From NCBI RefSeq assembly GCF_963676685.1, contig NC_092346.1:96709917-96773916 (forward strand): a DNA stretch of 64,000 bases, given 5' to 3'. The DNA is from Mytilus edulis. Taxonomy: Eukaryota > Mollusca > Bivalvia > Mytilida > Mytilidae. A model generated the notes under the pieces. The model was given only the letters and a program-made list of their open reading frames with translations, made no database searches and was not told the origin of the DNA. Below, one piece after another: positions 11,433 through 24,400 of the stretch; positions within the stretch are counted from its first letter, which is position 1, and each line of letters opens with the position of its first letter. Made by a program: the position numbers and the translations under genes.

Positions 11433-14400
11433 TTATATACATGACGTATCCGATTTGCTTTCAGATGTTTTTATATCTGTGTTTTCAGAGGGTTTTATAT
11501 CTGTGTTTTCAGAGGTTTTTATATCTGTGTTTTCAGATGTTAATATATCTGTGTTGTTTCCTTTTATCCAATATGTTGTCATTAAGCCCTTTCCCTGTAA
11601 CAAAGAGATATATAATTTCAACAGATGAATTATGTTTGATATCTTTTAAAAGCTCTACAAGTGGAAATCAATCTAATAACATTGTTACTTTATAAATATA
11701 GCGGATTGGTTAACAAGTTGTTTTTAACTTATATCAACTCCTTTCAAGTTTGCGGGTGCGAGTTATGCCTAGTAGCGGCCTTAGCCTGCTCTATTTTGAA
11801 ATCAACATGGGCGACTTTTAAGTGCAAGAAATATTGCTGTCTCGTAACAAAGATCAGCCATTTATTTTCCCCTCCCTACGGACTATCATCGTTTCTCAAG
11901 CCCATACTCACAAATGGTGTTAAGGGAGTTGTTACTTTGTTGCATTGTATATCATTAACGTATTTTGTCAGTTGAATTACCGAAATGGGAAAAGATGGCA
12001 TACCTATTCATAACTCGATATATTTGATGTTGATATTCATCTGTTAAATTATATACCTCGTGAAAAGTAAAATCACAAAAATACTGAACTCAGAGGAAAA
12101 TCCAATCGGAACTCGTACAAACAGGATTTACTATTCCACATTTCCATGTACTAGAATATTATCCTGAATGTCTACTAACGTTCAAGCATATTAGAATACA
12201 CAGTTCGTGTTTATCTCTCATTTCGTTGGTTTTTGTATAGCTTGCATATGATTGGATATGTATGGAGTTGTATCCCGATTTTATTTTGATATTAGCGGAA
12301 TGTGATCGTTAATTTACTTACTTTTATCTGCAATATCCCTCTACATTTAACGTCAAATTCAGAAAAATTGCCAAGTAACATCTTTGTTGCTTCACTGATA
12401 TGTATCTTCATTGCTAAAGTATAAGTCAAAATGCCTAGATAACATTCAGCTGCTTGTTGTGTTACATTCTATGACATACAATCATAGACCTTGGGTGTGG
12501 GCAATCAATTATAACTATTATCATTATGTTGGATACGTATTATTGTATTCACAAATGTTGAGAATTCATTGTATTTATACCCTTTGACATACGCACTCCT
12601 GTACAGTTAATTCAATAACCCGGAGCACCTGAGCTCCGTGTTGGGTTCATGTTGCTTCGTATTAGTTTTCTATGAATGTTAAGTGTTCTGTTGTTTGCCC
12701 TTTGATACATTTTCTGCAATGACATTTTGTCAATTTATTTTCGACTTAAGAGTTTGAATATCACTTTGGTATCTCTTATATAACAACATTTTTTAAAATA
12801 CCCACGAAGAATGGCCGTACCTTTTTTATTTGTCAAGAATTTAAATGTGAATAATGTATAAGAAAATACAGTAAATATCTATGAACTAAATCTATATATC
12901 TATCACACTAATTATCACACCTTCACCATTTGATTCCATTCTTGAAGCAGTGTTGACTGTATCTCCAAATAAGCAATACCTTGGCATCTTCCTACCTACC
13001 ACGCCTGCGCATACAGATCCTACAATACAATAGACAGTTTTTACCTTTATGTTTACATTTCCAAGATTCAATATTCAAAGTTTTCTTATCCTCAGACACA
13101 ACAATGTACAAGAGGTCAATTTACATACATACATAAGTACATGTAGACGAAATATCTATACAGTAATTACAATACAATTATGAAAAACATGTATATATAC
13201 GACAACAGGAGCTAACGCACAATAAACAATCATGCACGTGATTCTCGTTACACTTTCATGTGTATTTACGGTCAGTCTCTATCATTTGGATTTTAACACA
13301 ATGTCATGAATATGTGAGTTTTTACATATGTATTAAAACGTGAATAATTAAAGATATATGATAATGTTTTTTTAAGAATATACAAATATTACGATATGAT
13401 GATCACGTATTATGCATTATTTTATTTTATTAATATTGAAGTTGTCCTTATCAATAATAAAACTACACGACAACAGAATTAATTTTAATTTCTTATTGAA
13501 GCACCAGGAAATGATAGGTATCAAAGTATAAATTAATTTTTGAACGAACTTGAAAAGAAAACAAACATGAACAAACAAAAAACCAGACAAGCATAACAAA
13601 CACAACAAACGTACGGAACAATAAAAAGGACACCATCTCAATAAAAAAAGTAGTTATTTCATTATAGAATATTGTTCAAGAACATATACTAATACTTATT
13701 GTTTCAACTACATATGTGTGTTGAATTATTGAAGTATATATTAGTTCTTCTATCCTGACAAAGCTGTTACTTAAAAATATAAAAATAGTCCACCTTGGTT
13801 GGTATTAACCTAGTGCCAACATAATTCAAAATAACAGTTACGATATATGACTACGACTTTACTACCTGAGTGAATTCCGATTCTGCATTGCAAAGATTTA
13901 TTCGGATTGTGAGGAATCCTGAAACATTCGACTGAGTCTCTTATAGACAGCGCCATCTGTGCTATTTCTTTGACATGTTTAATGCCATTCAGAACTGGAA
14001 GACCAGACACTACCATGTACGCATCCCCTATTGTCTCAACCTGAATAGATAAATAGTTTAATAATGTAGAGTACACGACAGAGATGTGGTTTAATTGTTA
14101 TTGAAACATCTTTCAACCAAAGTAATATTACCTGCATCTACGTAAATCTAAGACTTCTGACAGGAATGACCAAATCCCATACATAATGGTCAGCTATGAA
14201 AGTTCCAAATAGTGCCCGAAATGACAATATGTCAAGCGCCTACATTTGATAAATACAATTAACATAAAAACAGTACGAATATAGCACACATATATGAGCA
14301 GATAACCAATGCATTACCTATATATAAGGCGCTTACTTTAGATGTAAGGTTAACAATACAAGATGCAAGTCTTTTATTGTCAATTATGGCGCCCAATTAT

Positions 14401-17400
14401 TTGGGCAGTACAATTAAGTTAAATTTCATACAAGTGATTACATTGATTATTTAAGAATTAAATGCTTCCTTTTGTAACTTCATTGGGGTGTAAAAGCGTT
14501 GACCGAAGTACATTTCATTCTAAAAATGTGCGCACGTTCAACGGTTTTACAACCCTATGAAGTTACATAAAGAAGCATACAATACTTATAATTACATTTT
14601 TTAGCTAGGATCATGAAAACACGATTTTTATCAAGTTTTTATTAAATTTACGTGTACACTTTATTGTGGGACCTCGTGTATTCATGAGTGGTAAATTTTA
14701 TTGTGTAATGAAGTTGATTAATGAATAACGCGAGATTGCAGTATAGCCAATCAGAATAACTTATTATAATGAAGCATACATCTAATGTAATTATTTAACA
14801 TTAAAACAAAATCAATTCTCCATGAGCAAACCATTTTCTACAGAAATAATATACAATTATTTCACACAGATGTATAGTATAATACAGATGGACAAACTAT
14901 CGGTGACTAAACTGTATCTGTATTTTACCGAGAATTAAATTTCCCTTAAATAACAACACAACATACAATAAAAAGGAACCAACTGTAAACAGTACAAAAA
15001 AAAACATTTAAAAAAACATTACTAAAGCTACTTCACAACACACAGAGACCAAATGACGACTGTAGAGGACGAAATATTTACGACTGACATACTACTTGGG
15101 GAGGCCTGTTACAAAATATTCCGACATCAAATGCTTGAAATACACTGTTGTGCAGATTAATCAATTTTGATTTCCTATATAAAAAGGTTTAGTTGGGTAG
15201 ACAACTAAGAACATAAAAATAAAACATAGATTCGCGACCGGATGACATTTTTCTAAATGCGAGTTAAGTACCTTGTGTAAAATTAAGGTATATAGAATTT
15301 TATCAAGTGTCCTTAAAAAAAGTCTATAAAGCTTTCAAAACCATCAAATCTGTAACTAAGTAACAGACACATTGGAAATGATGGAGGTAAATTAATTTTT
15401 GATATCCTAATCCTCCTCTTTGTAATGTCGATCAATACATTAACTAACAATAAATAAAAAGCATACTTTTGTCTCTTGTTTTGGACCATGATTTATTTAT
15501 CAGTTGTTAATTGTAGATTTTATTAATGGCTTTTAGTAACAGGGAGCGCTGTCTTTTGTTGTGCCTCATGCCTCATGCCGATCTGATGTTTATTGCCATA
15601 CCAAACGTATTTGTCTGTTATACCTTTATTTCATTTTATTGTTTCATTATCAATCAGGACGTTAATTTTTACCGTTTGAATTGTTTCACATTTTGTCAAG
15701 TCGGGACCTTTCAAAGCTGACTTTACGATAAATATTTTTATCACGATCGGATGCCATGACCTTAAGTTGCTTTAACCAACACGCAGTTTGTATCCTGTTA
15801 GAAAGGTTCCAAATGGGCATTCATAACTTAGTTTTTTTATATTGATAAATTTAGTTCACAAAATGACCAAACGACCATTATGATAGGTATTATACCATAA
15901 AATTAATAAAAATATTCTACACCTGCAAATACTGAAAACAAGGTCAAATCAATCAAAAAGAGGGCATGAAAAAAAACCTGACAACATAAAAAAAATATAA
16001 TATATGAACCAAAAAACTGAAATGGTAACGATATCGGTTCTTTTTATTAAAAAAAAGCCTGAAATACCATTTAATGGAGAGAGAAAAAAGCAAAACTTGT
16101 ATTAATACAATATATTTCTACCTTTGCCTTTCGTAATTAACGATCTTGAGGGTTCAATGAGGAAAGTATAATCTCCTGAATACATTTAATAAGCACATAT
16201 TTTATTTTAAACTTTTCCTGTTTATCGTATTTCATCAAAGGTCAAATCCAACTATTAGGACATTCGTAATTAAGGAATTTACAGAAATTTAATCATAATA
16301 ACATCCGTGCATATCAAAGTCCATTGGCACGTCATTCAAGGAAGAAGACAAAAGGAAAGTGTGAAAGGCTTCCTTTACACTGATAGTAATCTAGATTAAT
16401 ATGCCATTGTGTTCAAGTTCTTTTATTGTCATAATATTATGTAAACTAAGTCAAAAGTACATGACAACTATTTAACACAAACAATATATTTAAATCTTCG
16501 ATATAAAATGGGAAGGTTAGTGATCTGAGGTTGGCGTAAATTTCAATGTCATTGCATGCTGTTTAGTCATATCAACTAAAAGTAAATAGCATTTCTGAAA
16601 TACAAAAACAGTATGGGCTTTTGACTTATAAAGTTGATATTTTGGAGCGTATGTGTTCGGGATATTAATTTCATATAAGCAGATATCAAAATAATCTATC
16701 AGGCATATTTTGTGTACTGATTTCATTATCTTCACGAAGAAGCTTTATATTATGGATAAAACTTATATTTCACGATTCATTCAATACATTTAATCTGCAC
16801 TCACATTTAAAAATGTGTGATGAGAATAGACATAGGTAAAAGGCATTGGAGGCTAGACATAGGCTCAATGTATTGGAAGCGAGACATAGGTTCAATGTTT
16901 TGGAGGCTAGACATAGGTACAAGGCATTGGAGGCTAGACATAGGTTCAATGTATTGGAGGCTAGACATAGGTACAAGGTATTAGAGGCTAGACATAGGTT
17001 CAATGTATTGGAGGCTATACAGAGATTCAATGTTTTGGAGGCTAGACATAGGTTCAATGTAATGGAGGCTAGACATAGGTTCAATGTTTTGGAGGCTAGA
17101 CATAGGTACAAGGCATTGGAGGTTAGACATAGGTTCAATGTATTAGAGGCTAGACATAGGTTCAATGTATTGGAGGCTAGACATAGGTACAAGTCATTTG
17201 AGGCTAGACATAGGTTCAATGTATTTGAGGCTAGACATAGGTTCAATGTATTGGAGGCTAGACATAGGTTCAATGTATTGGAGGCTAGACATAGATTCAA
17301 TGTATTGGAGGCTAGACATAGGTTCAATGTATTGGAGGCTAGACATAGGTTCAATGTATTGGAGGCTAGACATAGGTTCAATGTATTGGAGGCTAGACAT

Positions 17401-17749
17401 AGGTTCAATGTATTGAAGGCTAGACATAGGTTCAATGTATTAGAGGCTAGACATAGGTTCAATGTATTAGAGGCTAGACATAGGTTCAACGTATTGGAGG
17501 CTAGACATAGGTTCAATGTATTGGAGGCTAGACATAGGTTCAATGTATTGGAGGCTAGACATAGGTACAATGTATTGGAGGCTAGACATAGGTACAAGGT
17601 ATTGACAATATTATTGCTAAATTGTTTGTATCTTATTCTAAAACTATGTCTTGCCACAACACAATCTGTGTTCATCCTACCTTATAAACATCATGTCTGT
17701 CTATAATTTCATCAAAGCAGTTGTAAAGATCGTTTAGCAAGTCAACAAT
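11433..17749 (-). CDS. Orphan duplicate of guanylate cyclase 3' exons (partial catalytic domain)
   Basis: Five exons with intact frames and splice sites: 17681-17749 ([16 protein letters not shown]), 13866-14040 ([20 protein letters not shown]), 12921-13019 ([19 protein letters not shown]..), 12322-12413 ([11 protein letters not shown]..) and 11433-11594 ([12 protein letters not shown], then four [12 protein letters not shown] repeats and a stop). They encode the second metal-binding Asp (TIGDAY) and the Glu and Cys expected for GTP choice (VETIGD, RYCLFGD). The first catalytic exon with FSDIVGFT is missing: only its last ten codons remain, at 19320-19349. These exons cannot make an active cyclase alone. 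They could be dead, or serve as alternative 3' exons for the full gene upstream on the minus strand. If the two copies are really two haplotypes, this is simply the other allele. Confidence 0.75.
12600..12780. repeat. Interspersed repeat fragment (also at about 33240-33420)
   Basis: The stretch 'CCGGAGCACCTGAGCTCCG', 'GGGTTCATGTTGCTTCGTA' and 'TTTGAATATCACTTTGGTAT' is a diverged member of the repeat tail seen at 18590-18760, 43375-43510 and 46650-46810. It lies in an intron of the duplicated cyclase exons in both copies. Confidence 0.5.
13063..13393. other. Intronic segment present only in copy 1
   Basis: Copy 1 reads 'GTTTACATTTCCAAGATTC..' and resumes at 'GATGATCACGTATTATGC'. In copy 2 (33690-33710) these two points are joined directly. 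I see no inverted ends, coding content or target duplication, so this is probably a deletion in copy 2 rather than an insertion here. Confidence 0.6.
14040..16835. other. Intron between duplicated cyclase exons: no gene seen
   Basis: This is AT-rich sequence collinear with 37538-40388. At about 14163-14235 it holds a short diverged fragment of the 'GGTCAGCTATGAAAG' repeat family, whose better copy is at 36045-36105. At 16124-16190 the minus strand has a short open stretch with splice-like borders in both copies, but its phase does not fit between the neighbouring cyclase exons, so I do not call it an exon. Confidence 0.5.
16836..17606 (+). repeat. 27-bp minisatellite, about 28 copies
   Basis: Tandem units start GGAGGCTAGACATAGGTTCA and have a period of 27 bp, with variant units (GGTACAAGG in place of GGTTCAATG). 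Because 27 is a multiple of three, long open frames exist on both strands (286 codons plus, 301 codons minus), but they are by-products of the repeat. The array lies in a cyclase intron 75 bp from the exon at 17681-17749. In copy 2 the array has only about four units (40389-40495). Confidence 0.95.
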
Positions 17750-18212
17750 CTTAAATTAAAAGAAAAACATATATTAAATTTTACCATATCGTTCTAAAAG
17801 CTGAAATAAGTGTTTTGCATTATTTGTACCACTTATATATATACAAAATTGTGTCTAACATAAGATATATATACAAAATCATAAAAAACGCCAGGCGTTT
17901 AACTTGGTATACCAACCGAGCATTTTAGTGACGATCGATTCGGCACACTTGAAATGTCAAAACAAAGTTCTCAATTGAAGAGTGCCGAAAACCAAAATTT
18001 CTGTAAAAGTTCCATTATGACCTTGGTTAGAGCCACCTTAGGGTTTCAAATATTTTTAATAAAGTAGATTGGTTACGGATATAGTAATATCAGTTTTATA
18101 AAATTTGAAGTGGTGAATTAAAATATCGAAATGACAAATTTAGTTCAATTCAATTCCAATTTTGAAAATAACTTCAAACGCACTAACATTTAAAGAGTTA
18201 TTTTAATTTTCC

Positions 18213-19000
18213 ATGACCAAAATTACAGTCGACTTCTATTTACAGCGGATATCATCAGTACAGCAATTGATACGATATTCCCGTTCTCCCATTTCCTATC
18301 ATGATTTTCTTGATAAAGGGCTGCTGCTCACAAGTAAGCTATTAAACCAAGAGTTCCAAATGGTGAAGTTGAAATCATCACTTCGTAAATTTTACGAACG
18401 CCATCACGAGTTGGTTGACCGCTATGGAATAACGGTTTCACAAATTATATCGGATATGTTACTTACGTCCCCTTCCATTTCATGAATATGACCTACCGAT
18501 TTAGACTATTTACCGGATTTGTAATCTCATAAGCAACTGGACGGTGCCACATGTGGAGCAGGATCTGCTTACCCTTCCGGAGTATCTGAGATCGCCCCAT
18601 GTTTTCGGTGGGGTTCGTGTTCTTTATTCTTTAGTTTTCTATGTTGTGTCATGTGTACTTTTGTTTGTCTGTTTGTCTTTTTTCATTTTCAGCTATGGCG
18701 TTGTCAGTTTAATTTGGATTTATGAGTTTGACTGTCCATCTGGTATCTTTTGTCCCTCTTTTATGCCAGTGTGTGCTTCGACTCTGACATAGTTTTTGAC
18801 ATACATATCAACCTTCCGTTGATACCGTTTTTAAAGTTCCAACTCCATCAGGCAAAATTGACTTTCCATATTTTTTGCTTTGGTGTTTCCTTTTTCATTA
18901 ACCTCACTAAATATTAACAGATACCAAGCTTTCCTATATCGGTATTGAATTTACAAATTCGTGGTGAGGATAATAAGGCAAAAGGCTTCGGACGCCTTGA
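18213..19000 (+). pseudogene. Reverse-transcriptase C-terminal remnant plus 3' tail of a retroelement
   Basis: The 18213-18485 reading frame ([51 protein letters not shown]) matches in order the C-terminal part of the reverse transcriptase at 58103-59262 (..[37 protein letters not shown]). The following 500 bp form the repeat tail found at many places here. The frame lacks catalytic motifs, so this is a 5'-truncated dead copy. It is present in copy 2, where a miniature element splits it. Confidence 0.65.
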
Positions 19001-19066
19001 ATCTTTGAAGTGTTCTTTTTATTTAAGCGTATTGTAAGTGATTTGCGAGATTATAATAGTACATGA

Positions 19067-19349
19067 AGTTTTATCTGGAAAAGCGGACTCTTGGATGAAA
19101 GTTCAGTAAAGCCTACGATATCACTAAAATATATCGTTAAGCAATCAAAAGCTTTACCTGGAAATGTAAACTACGGGTTCAAATTAAGTTAAGCCTACGG
19201 TTATACTTAAATATCATTACACAATCAAAACCTTTATCAAAAAAAGGTGTAGACTTATTTGAAATGTAAGTATAGACAACTACAACTACAATATATTGTT
19301 ATACAATCAAACGCTTTACCTGGAAAGGTGTACTCTGAGATGATATGTC
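19067..19349 (-). repeat. Decayed tandem copies of a cyclase catalytic exon (copy 1)
   Basis: These are tandem units of roughly 80-90 bp, each a degenerate copy of the exon part that encodes [11 protein letters not shown] on the minus strand. The unit nearest 19072 still reads [19 protein letters not shown], but the splice donor after it is GT to AT. The last partial unit (19320-19349) equals the final ten codons of the true exon at 44064-44187, and the segmental homology ends inside it. Confidence 0.75.
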
Positions 19350-19710
19350 ACTCAAAATCAGCCTCTCAAAATAAGGAGAGCTATGCGAAGATGAAACAAT
19401 CTTTAGAAATGACACCGAACATATAAGATAATTGTTGCAAAAGGATAGAATTCAATGAAAAGACTAGGAAGGTTCTGTAGGATAATTTCAGTTCTACTTA
19501 TTTATTTCTCTTTTTTTTTTGGATAAAATTTTCAGGTATTCGACTATTTATATATCAATCATTGTCCTTCAATTGTTTGGGTATACGAGTTCAAGAGTTT
19601 GAGGATAACCCAAGAAAAGCACTTCGGATACACACATTAAAAGCTGTTATTTTCCTTCTACAATGATAAAGAAAGATTCATTAGGGCTTCACACGAACAT
19701 ACAGGGTATA
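19350..19710. other. Spacer between the two duplicated segments
   Basis: These 361 bp match neither copy. They contain TTTTCAG at about 19530 followed by a 42-codon open stretch, which I do not recognise. There is no inverted repeat or mobile-element terminus. This is the place where spanning long reads would show whether the tandem arrangement is real. Confidence 0.7.
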
Positions 19711-21083
19711 AATCAATTATCAAGTAAAGTATATTATAAAGTCGTGTATACTTAAAATGAATCTATCTATTGCATCGAAATTTACTACTACGTTGCAAAT
19801 GTCATTGATTCTCAAATGGATTCTACCTTTGTAATTCTACAAACGAACATTTATGAAAATATTTGTTACACTAAAATAAGGTCACTATATGTGGGATTTA
19901 AAAACGCTTTGTCAAACGTTTCATCTGATAATACTGTTTTATTTCCGTTTAGTACAAATTCCTTACCTCCACACAGTAATTTGTACTTTATTGAAGATGG
20001 TTTTCCAATTCAGTATTAATTACCTTCATTGTGTAAGATGGGACTTATAAACATTAAAATTTACAACCTTTACAAATATATTAACATTCTAGATACACGT
20101 GCACAAAAGGTAAGAATTATCTTATGTTGTATATAATCAAAAGTTAAAAAAAAATAGCAGGGTCGATTTCCTCGCAATTTTTTCGCAACAGCGGTAAAAA
20201 CTATTGATTTTAAGTCCGGATTGTCTCAACCAATTTCCGAACTGTATATCTACAGTATCTTGTAAGATAAATCTTCTTTTCGACTTGTAAATTTGGAAAA
20301 ATTGTGGTGTAAAAATATCTGTGAGTACTTGATTTGAACAAAAGTTGACATATAATAGATAAGATATGCTATTCCACATTGATTCTCGGTAGGTGTCACT
20401 TTTGGCGCAACAACTATAAATATGTTTTTTATTGAAAATTTTGTTCTTCTCTTTTGTTTTGTAACTACTTTTGTAGTAAAATGAAAATTCATATTATTTT
20501 TATTGGAATACTATACAATTACAAATTGATCCCAAGTGTCAATATTATCAACATTCCAGCAGTACCTACATACGAAAGATACATATATATATATGATATC
20601 CCAGAGCTTGCATTTCCTATCATACATTTTTTATAAAGAGTTGCTGCTCACAATGAATTATCCATTAAACCAAGAGTTCCAAGCAGTTAAGTTGAAATAA
20701 TCCCTTCGAAAATTAAACAGACAATAATCACGAGTTGGTTGAGCATTATGGAGTGTCTGGTTCATGCATATGCATGGTTCATATATGTGTCAATCGTCAT
20801 AACCAAAATCCTATCCTATTTTCCTTCCAATTAAACTTTTCACTAGATTTGTACTTGCATGAGCAAAACGGCGGGTGTCACATGTGGAACAGAATTAGCT
20901 TACTCTTCTAGAAAGGGGTTCAATAAATTAAGGCAACAGTAGTATACCGCTTTTCTATCCTGTTTTTCCTGCTTTATTTTTAAGTACTTTTTTTATTTTC
21001 TCCATGTCTGTGTTGTTTATACCGCGCGACGATGACAATGGTATCATGAAAACGCATTTCTATTTTAAATGGTCACAGTTTTT

Positions 21084-21388
21084 CAAGTAGAAGAGTTAGA
21101 ACATTTACCTTTACCCATGTAACAAGTTGAAGAGTTAGAACATTTACCTGACCTATGTAACAAGTTGAAGAGTTAGAACATTTACCTGACCTATGTAACA
21201 AGTTTAAGAGTTAGAACATTTACCTGACCTATGTAACAAGTTCAAGAGTTAGAACATTTTACCTTTATCTATATAACAAGTTGAAGAGTTATAACATTTA
21301 CCTTTACCTATGTAACAAGTTGAAGAGTTAGAACATTTACCTGACCTATGTAACAAGTTGAAGAGTTAGAACATTTTTCTGACCTATG
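21084..21388 (+). repeat. 38-bp tandem array upstream of gene B
   Basis: About eight units contain GAAGAGTTAGAACATTTACC and GACCTATGTAACAAGTT. The array ends about 60 bp before the start codon of gene B. Copy 1 has a single unit at the same place (about 1905-1945). Its position suggests the 5' untranslated region or promoter; any effect on expression is unproven. Confidence 0.9.
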
Positions 21389-21450
21389 TATTTGTTTGTT
21401 TTTGTACATCATTTAATTACACAAACATATATAATCACCAGGAAAACGCA

Positions 21451-24400
21451 ATGTCGGTGTCAGATTCATGTGATACGATTGACAACAGCGAAAAAGACGA
21501 TGGATTTGAAGAAACAGCTGTTTTAAGACGATCAAATGGACCTAACAGAGGACAAGAATTATCTTCAAGAGATAGTATTGTATACAAGTATGAGACCCTG
21601 TGCCACTGTGAAGAGGAATGTCGTTGTCATGTTCAGCAGAATTTACGAGAGAGTGCCTCCGTAAGCTTTTTTTTTTGCCTCACACGATTCATTGTATAAA
21701 TATACCAACTTATCAGTACTAATTGTTCGAAGCTGACAAATTTAGAGCATTTAAAACGAAATTCAGGCAGGCATAACTATGCAAACCCTATTTTTACAAA
21801 CAATACTTCTAGAACCTCACACCGAACTTTACGTGTAAACATACCAACTCGAGAAGACAAATTTTATCAAACACACATTTAGAGACAATAGATAATGCAA
21901 CGATAACATTTATTTATAAGCATTGAAATGCTCGACAAAATCAAATTATTATATATATATATTTTTTTAAACAACACTCATAATACCATGCAGATAATAA
22001 AATCCATTCGATTATCACATTACATAGAGCTGTAGTATGATTCCGTAATTTTAATTTTCTGAGGCTCTCCAGAATTTAGATTTTATTTCCGTAATATCTA
22101 TATGCCGTTTTCATATGAAATATGCTTCGCGCAAAGCCAACATCCCAATTAAAGAAAGTCCATACATAAGTTTATTGTATTTGACATTGATTTAAAAATC
22201 TTTGGTGTTTTGTTTTAAATACCTTGAAAATGACTTAATTTATAAACTTCAACTAAAATAAACAATTTAAGTAATAGGGAAGTTCTCATAATACAAAATA
22301 CCAAATACTAATCGGGTTGTTCCTGATGTAGGTTTTCGTTTAAGACATGATAACACCTGCAACGATTAAGTACTACTGTAGTTTTGCCATGTTTGATAAA
22401 ATGATATAAACAAGAAAATAAATGGACTTTTTATGTTGTATTTTTAAGAAGAAAAAAATATAATCCAATTTCAACATGTTTTTATCACGTCAAGACTTTT
22501 GTATTATTGAAATAGCTTTTTGAAGAGACATTAACTGAATTAATAAATTCGAACATAATATGTTGTTTTATACCCGTTCGTTTCTACTCGCATTTGTTCG
22601 CTTGAATGTAAATATACTTTGACCTATAATGGTTTATTTTTACAAATTCGGATGAGAGGGTTTTCTTATTGGCACTCATACTACATCTTCTGATATCTAT
22701 TTTATTGCTTTAGTGATTGAACATTTACTTTGAATGGCCATCCACACAAAGTTAGTCTATATGTACCAACAAGTTTCAAGAAGCGAGCCAACATGTTAAT
22801 TTATATGGTGTGTTCTGTCTTTCTAACAAATGATCATTATCTATTTAGATGGAAGTTATAGACACAACTACCAGAAGATCTGTTATTGATTTTATGGTAA
22901 AAGAAGATGTCGTAAAAGGTGGGATGAATCTTCGTTCGAACGATTATGGACATTCTATAGAAATCACAGATACGCGTAATAAATACCCTTCCAACATGGC
23001 ATTGCGGTTAGTATATGAGTGTGTATAATCATTGGTATTAACGGTAAATTGCATCTTCAGTTTATTACATGTTGAGGCAACATTTGAACTACACATTACT
23101 CCTTTTCATATTTGCATTTTTGTGTCGTGAAAGCTGCTGATTAAGAAAAAATAAAATAACAAAAATTCCGAACTCTGAGGAGGTTCATAACGAAACGTCC
23201 ATAATAAAATAGCAAAAACAAAATTTCAAACACATCAAACGAATGGATAACAATTGTCGTATTCCTGACTTGGCACAGACTTCTTCTTATGTATAAAATT
23301 ATGGATTAAAGCTGGTATTAATAGCTATCCAAACCTCTCATTTTTAATACAATCGCATAAAATTCCATTATATTGACAATGATGTTTTAACAAAACAAAC
23401 AGACATTATAGGTAAAAATGTCAAAAATAAGGGCACAGCAGTCATGAAAACAGTGTTAGGTTGTATTAAATACTGATTTCTTCTTGCTGACATTCATGCT
23501 TTTTATAATTAGATTAATATACTTACAGCAATACAGACAACATTCTTGGTATTAACAATCAAGCAGTTGATCAGTATCATCACAATATTGTCTTGGAAAT
23601 GTTCCGGAATATGATGCAGGCTTCAACAGAAGAACCACTAAGTTTGGTACGTATGACTATAGGTTGCTATTTTTGGATGTAAAAATAATCTATAAAATTG
23701 CGAATGGAAACGGGAAATGTTTCAAAGAGACATAAGCCCAACCGAAGAGCAGGAGAGCACCTAGATATCTGTTTTATCATCAGGTAATTTATCCTAGTTG
23801 TCTTTTTTTTTTAAATTGTATTACATTTTCAAAACCAGTGATACATGACTTTTTTTCCAAACGTTTGAAATAACGGATCGGAGAAAGAGGTACAGCATAC
23901 ATGATACGTATTAATTTGGTGCACTAATCGCTAAACAGTTTCAGAAAATCAATCACCGAGATTTAAGATATTTTAAATAGTTCCATTATGTAGATAACTA
24001 GACCAAAAGACTAATTTGAGTGTGTTTCTTTATAAAAAAAAAAACCTCATAGCGCATTGTCTTCCCTGCCCTTAAAATTAGTTATTTGTCAAAATAATCG
24101 TTATAACAAAATTACTGGGAAATGAATTAAAAGTAATAGACGCATTTACAATTTTGGTATTTAACTTAGCTTGATCTCCGAATGAACCTCGATCTGTATT
24201 AGAACACACTTCTGACGTCAAGAAACACTCACTTTTGATTATGACTTTCGTGTTTTGAAGCGTGCGTGATAAATATTTGTAGAAACTGGTGTTGTTTATA
24301 AAGGGTAGATTTGCATACAAGTGAAAAGACGTCTATTCAAATTCTAAATTGTACTGTTGTCTATGGGAATGTTCCGTTTCTATAACGATTCGCCGAGTGC

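Larger units (their letters stand above)
528..19349. repeat. Segmental duplication, copy 1 (18.8 kb)
   Basis: This block is collinear in direct orientation with 19711-44093, with a few percent base differences plus large insertions and deletions. Homology begins at 'AATCAATTAT' (528 against 19711) and stops at 'GATATGTC' (19349 against 44093). It carries one IL-1-like gene and the last five exons of a guanylate cyclase. Private to this copy are two short repeat insertions at about 3980-4060 and 4096-4400, a segment at about 13063-13393, and most of a 27-bp minisatellite. It could be a real tandem duplication or two uncollapsed haplotypes. Confidence 0.9.

Noticed and set aside
16124..16190. 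Small exon-like stretch on the minus strand in both copies ([14 protein letters not shown] / [14 protein letters not shown])
   Set aside because: It has a plausible CAG acceptor and GTAGAA donor. However, its phase cannot fit between the DVYK and VETIGD exons, which are contiguous in all guanylate cyclases that I know.
16770..17706. Long open frames on both strands (286 and 301 codons) with NTLNLCLAS or EARHRFNVL repeats
   Set aside because: They are caused by a 27-bp tandem repeat whose length is a multiple of three. They lie in an intron and collapse to four units in the other copy.
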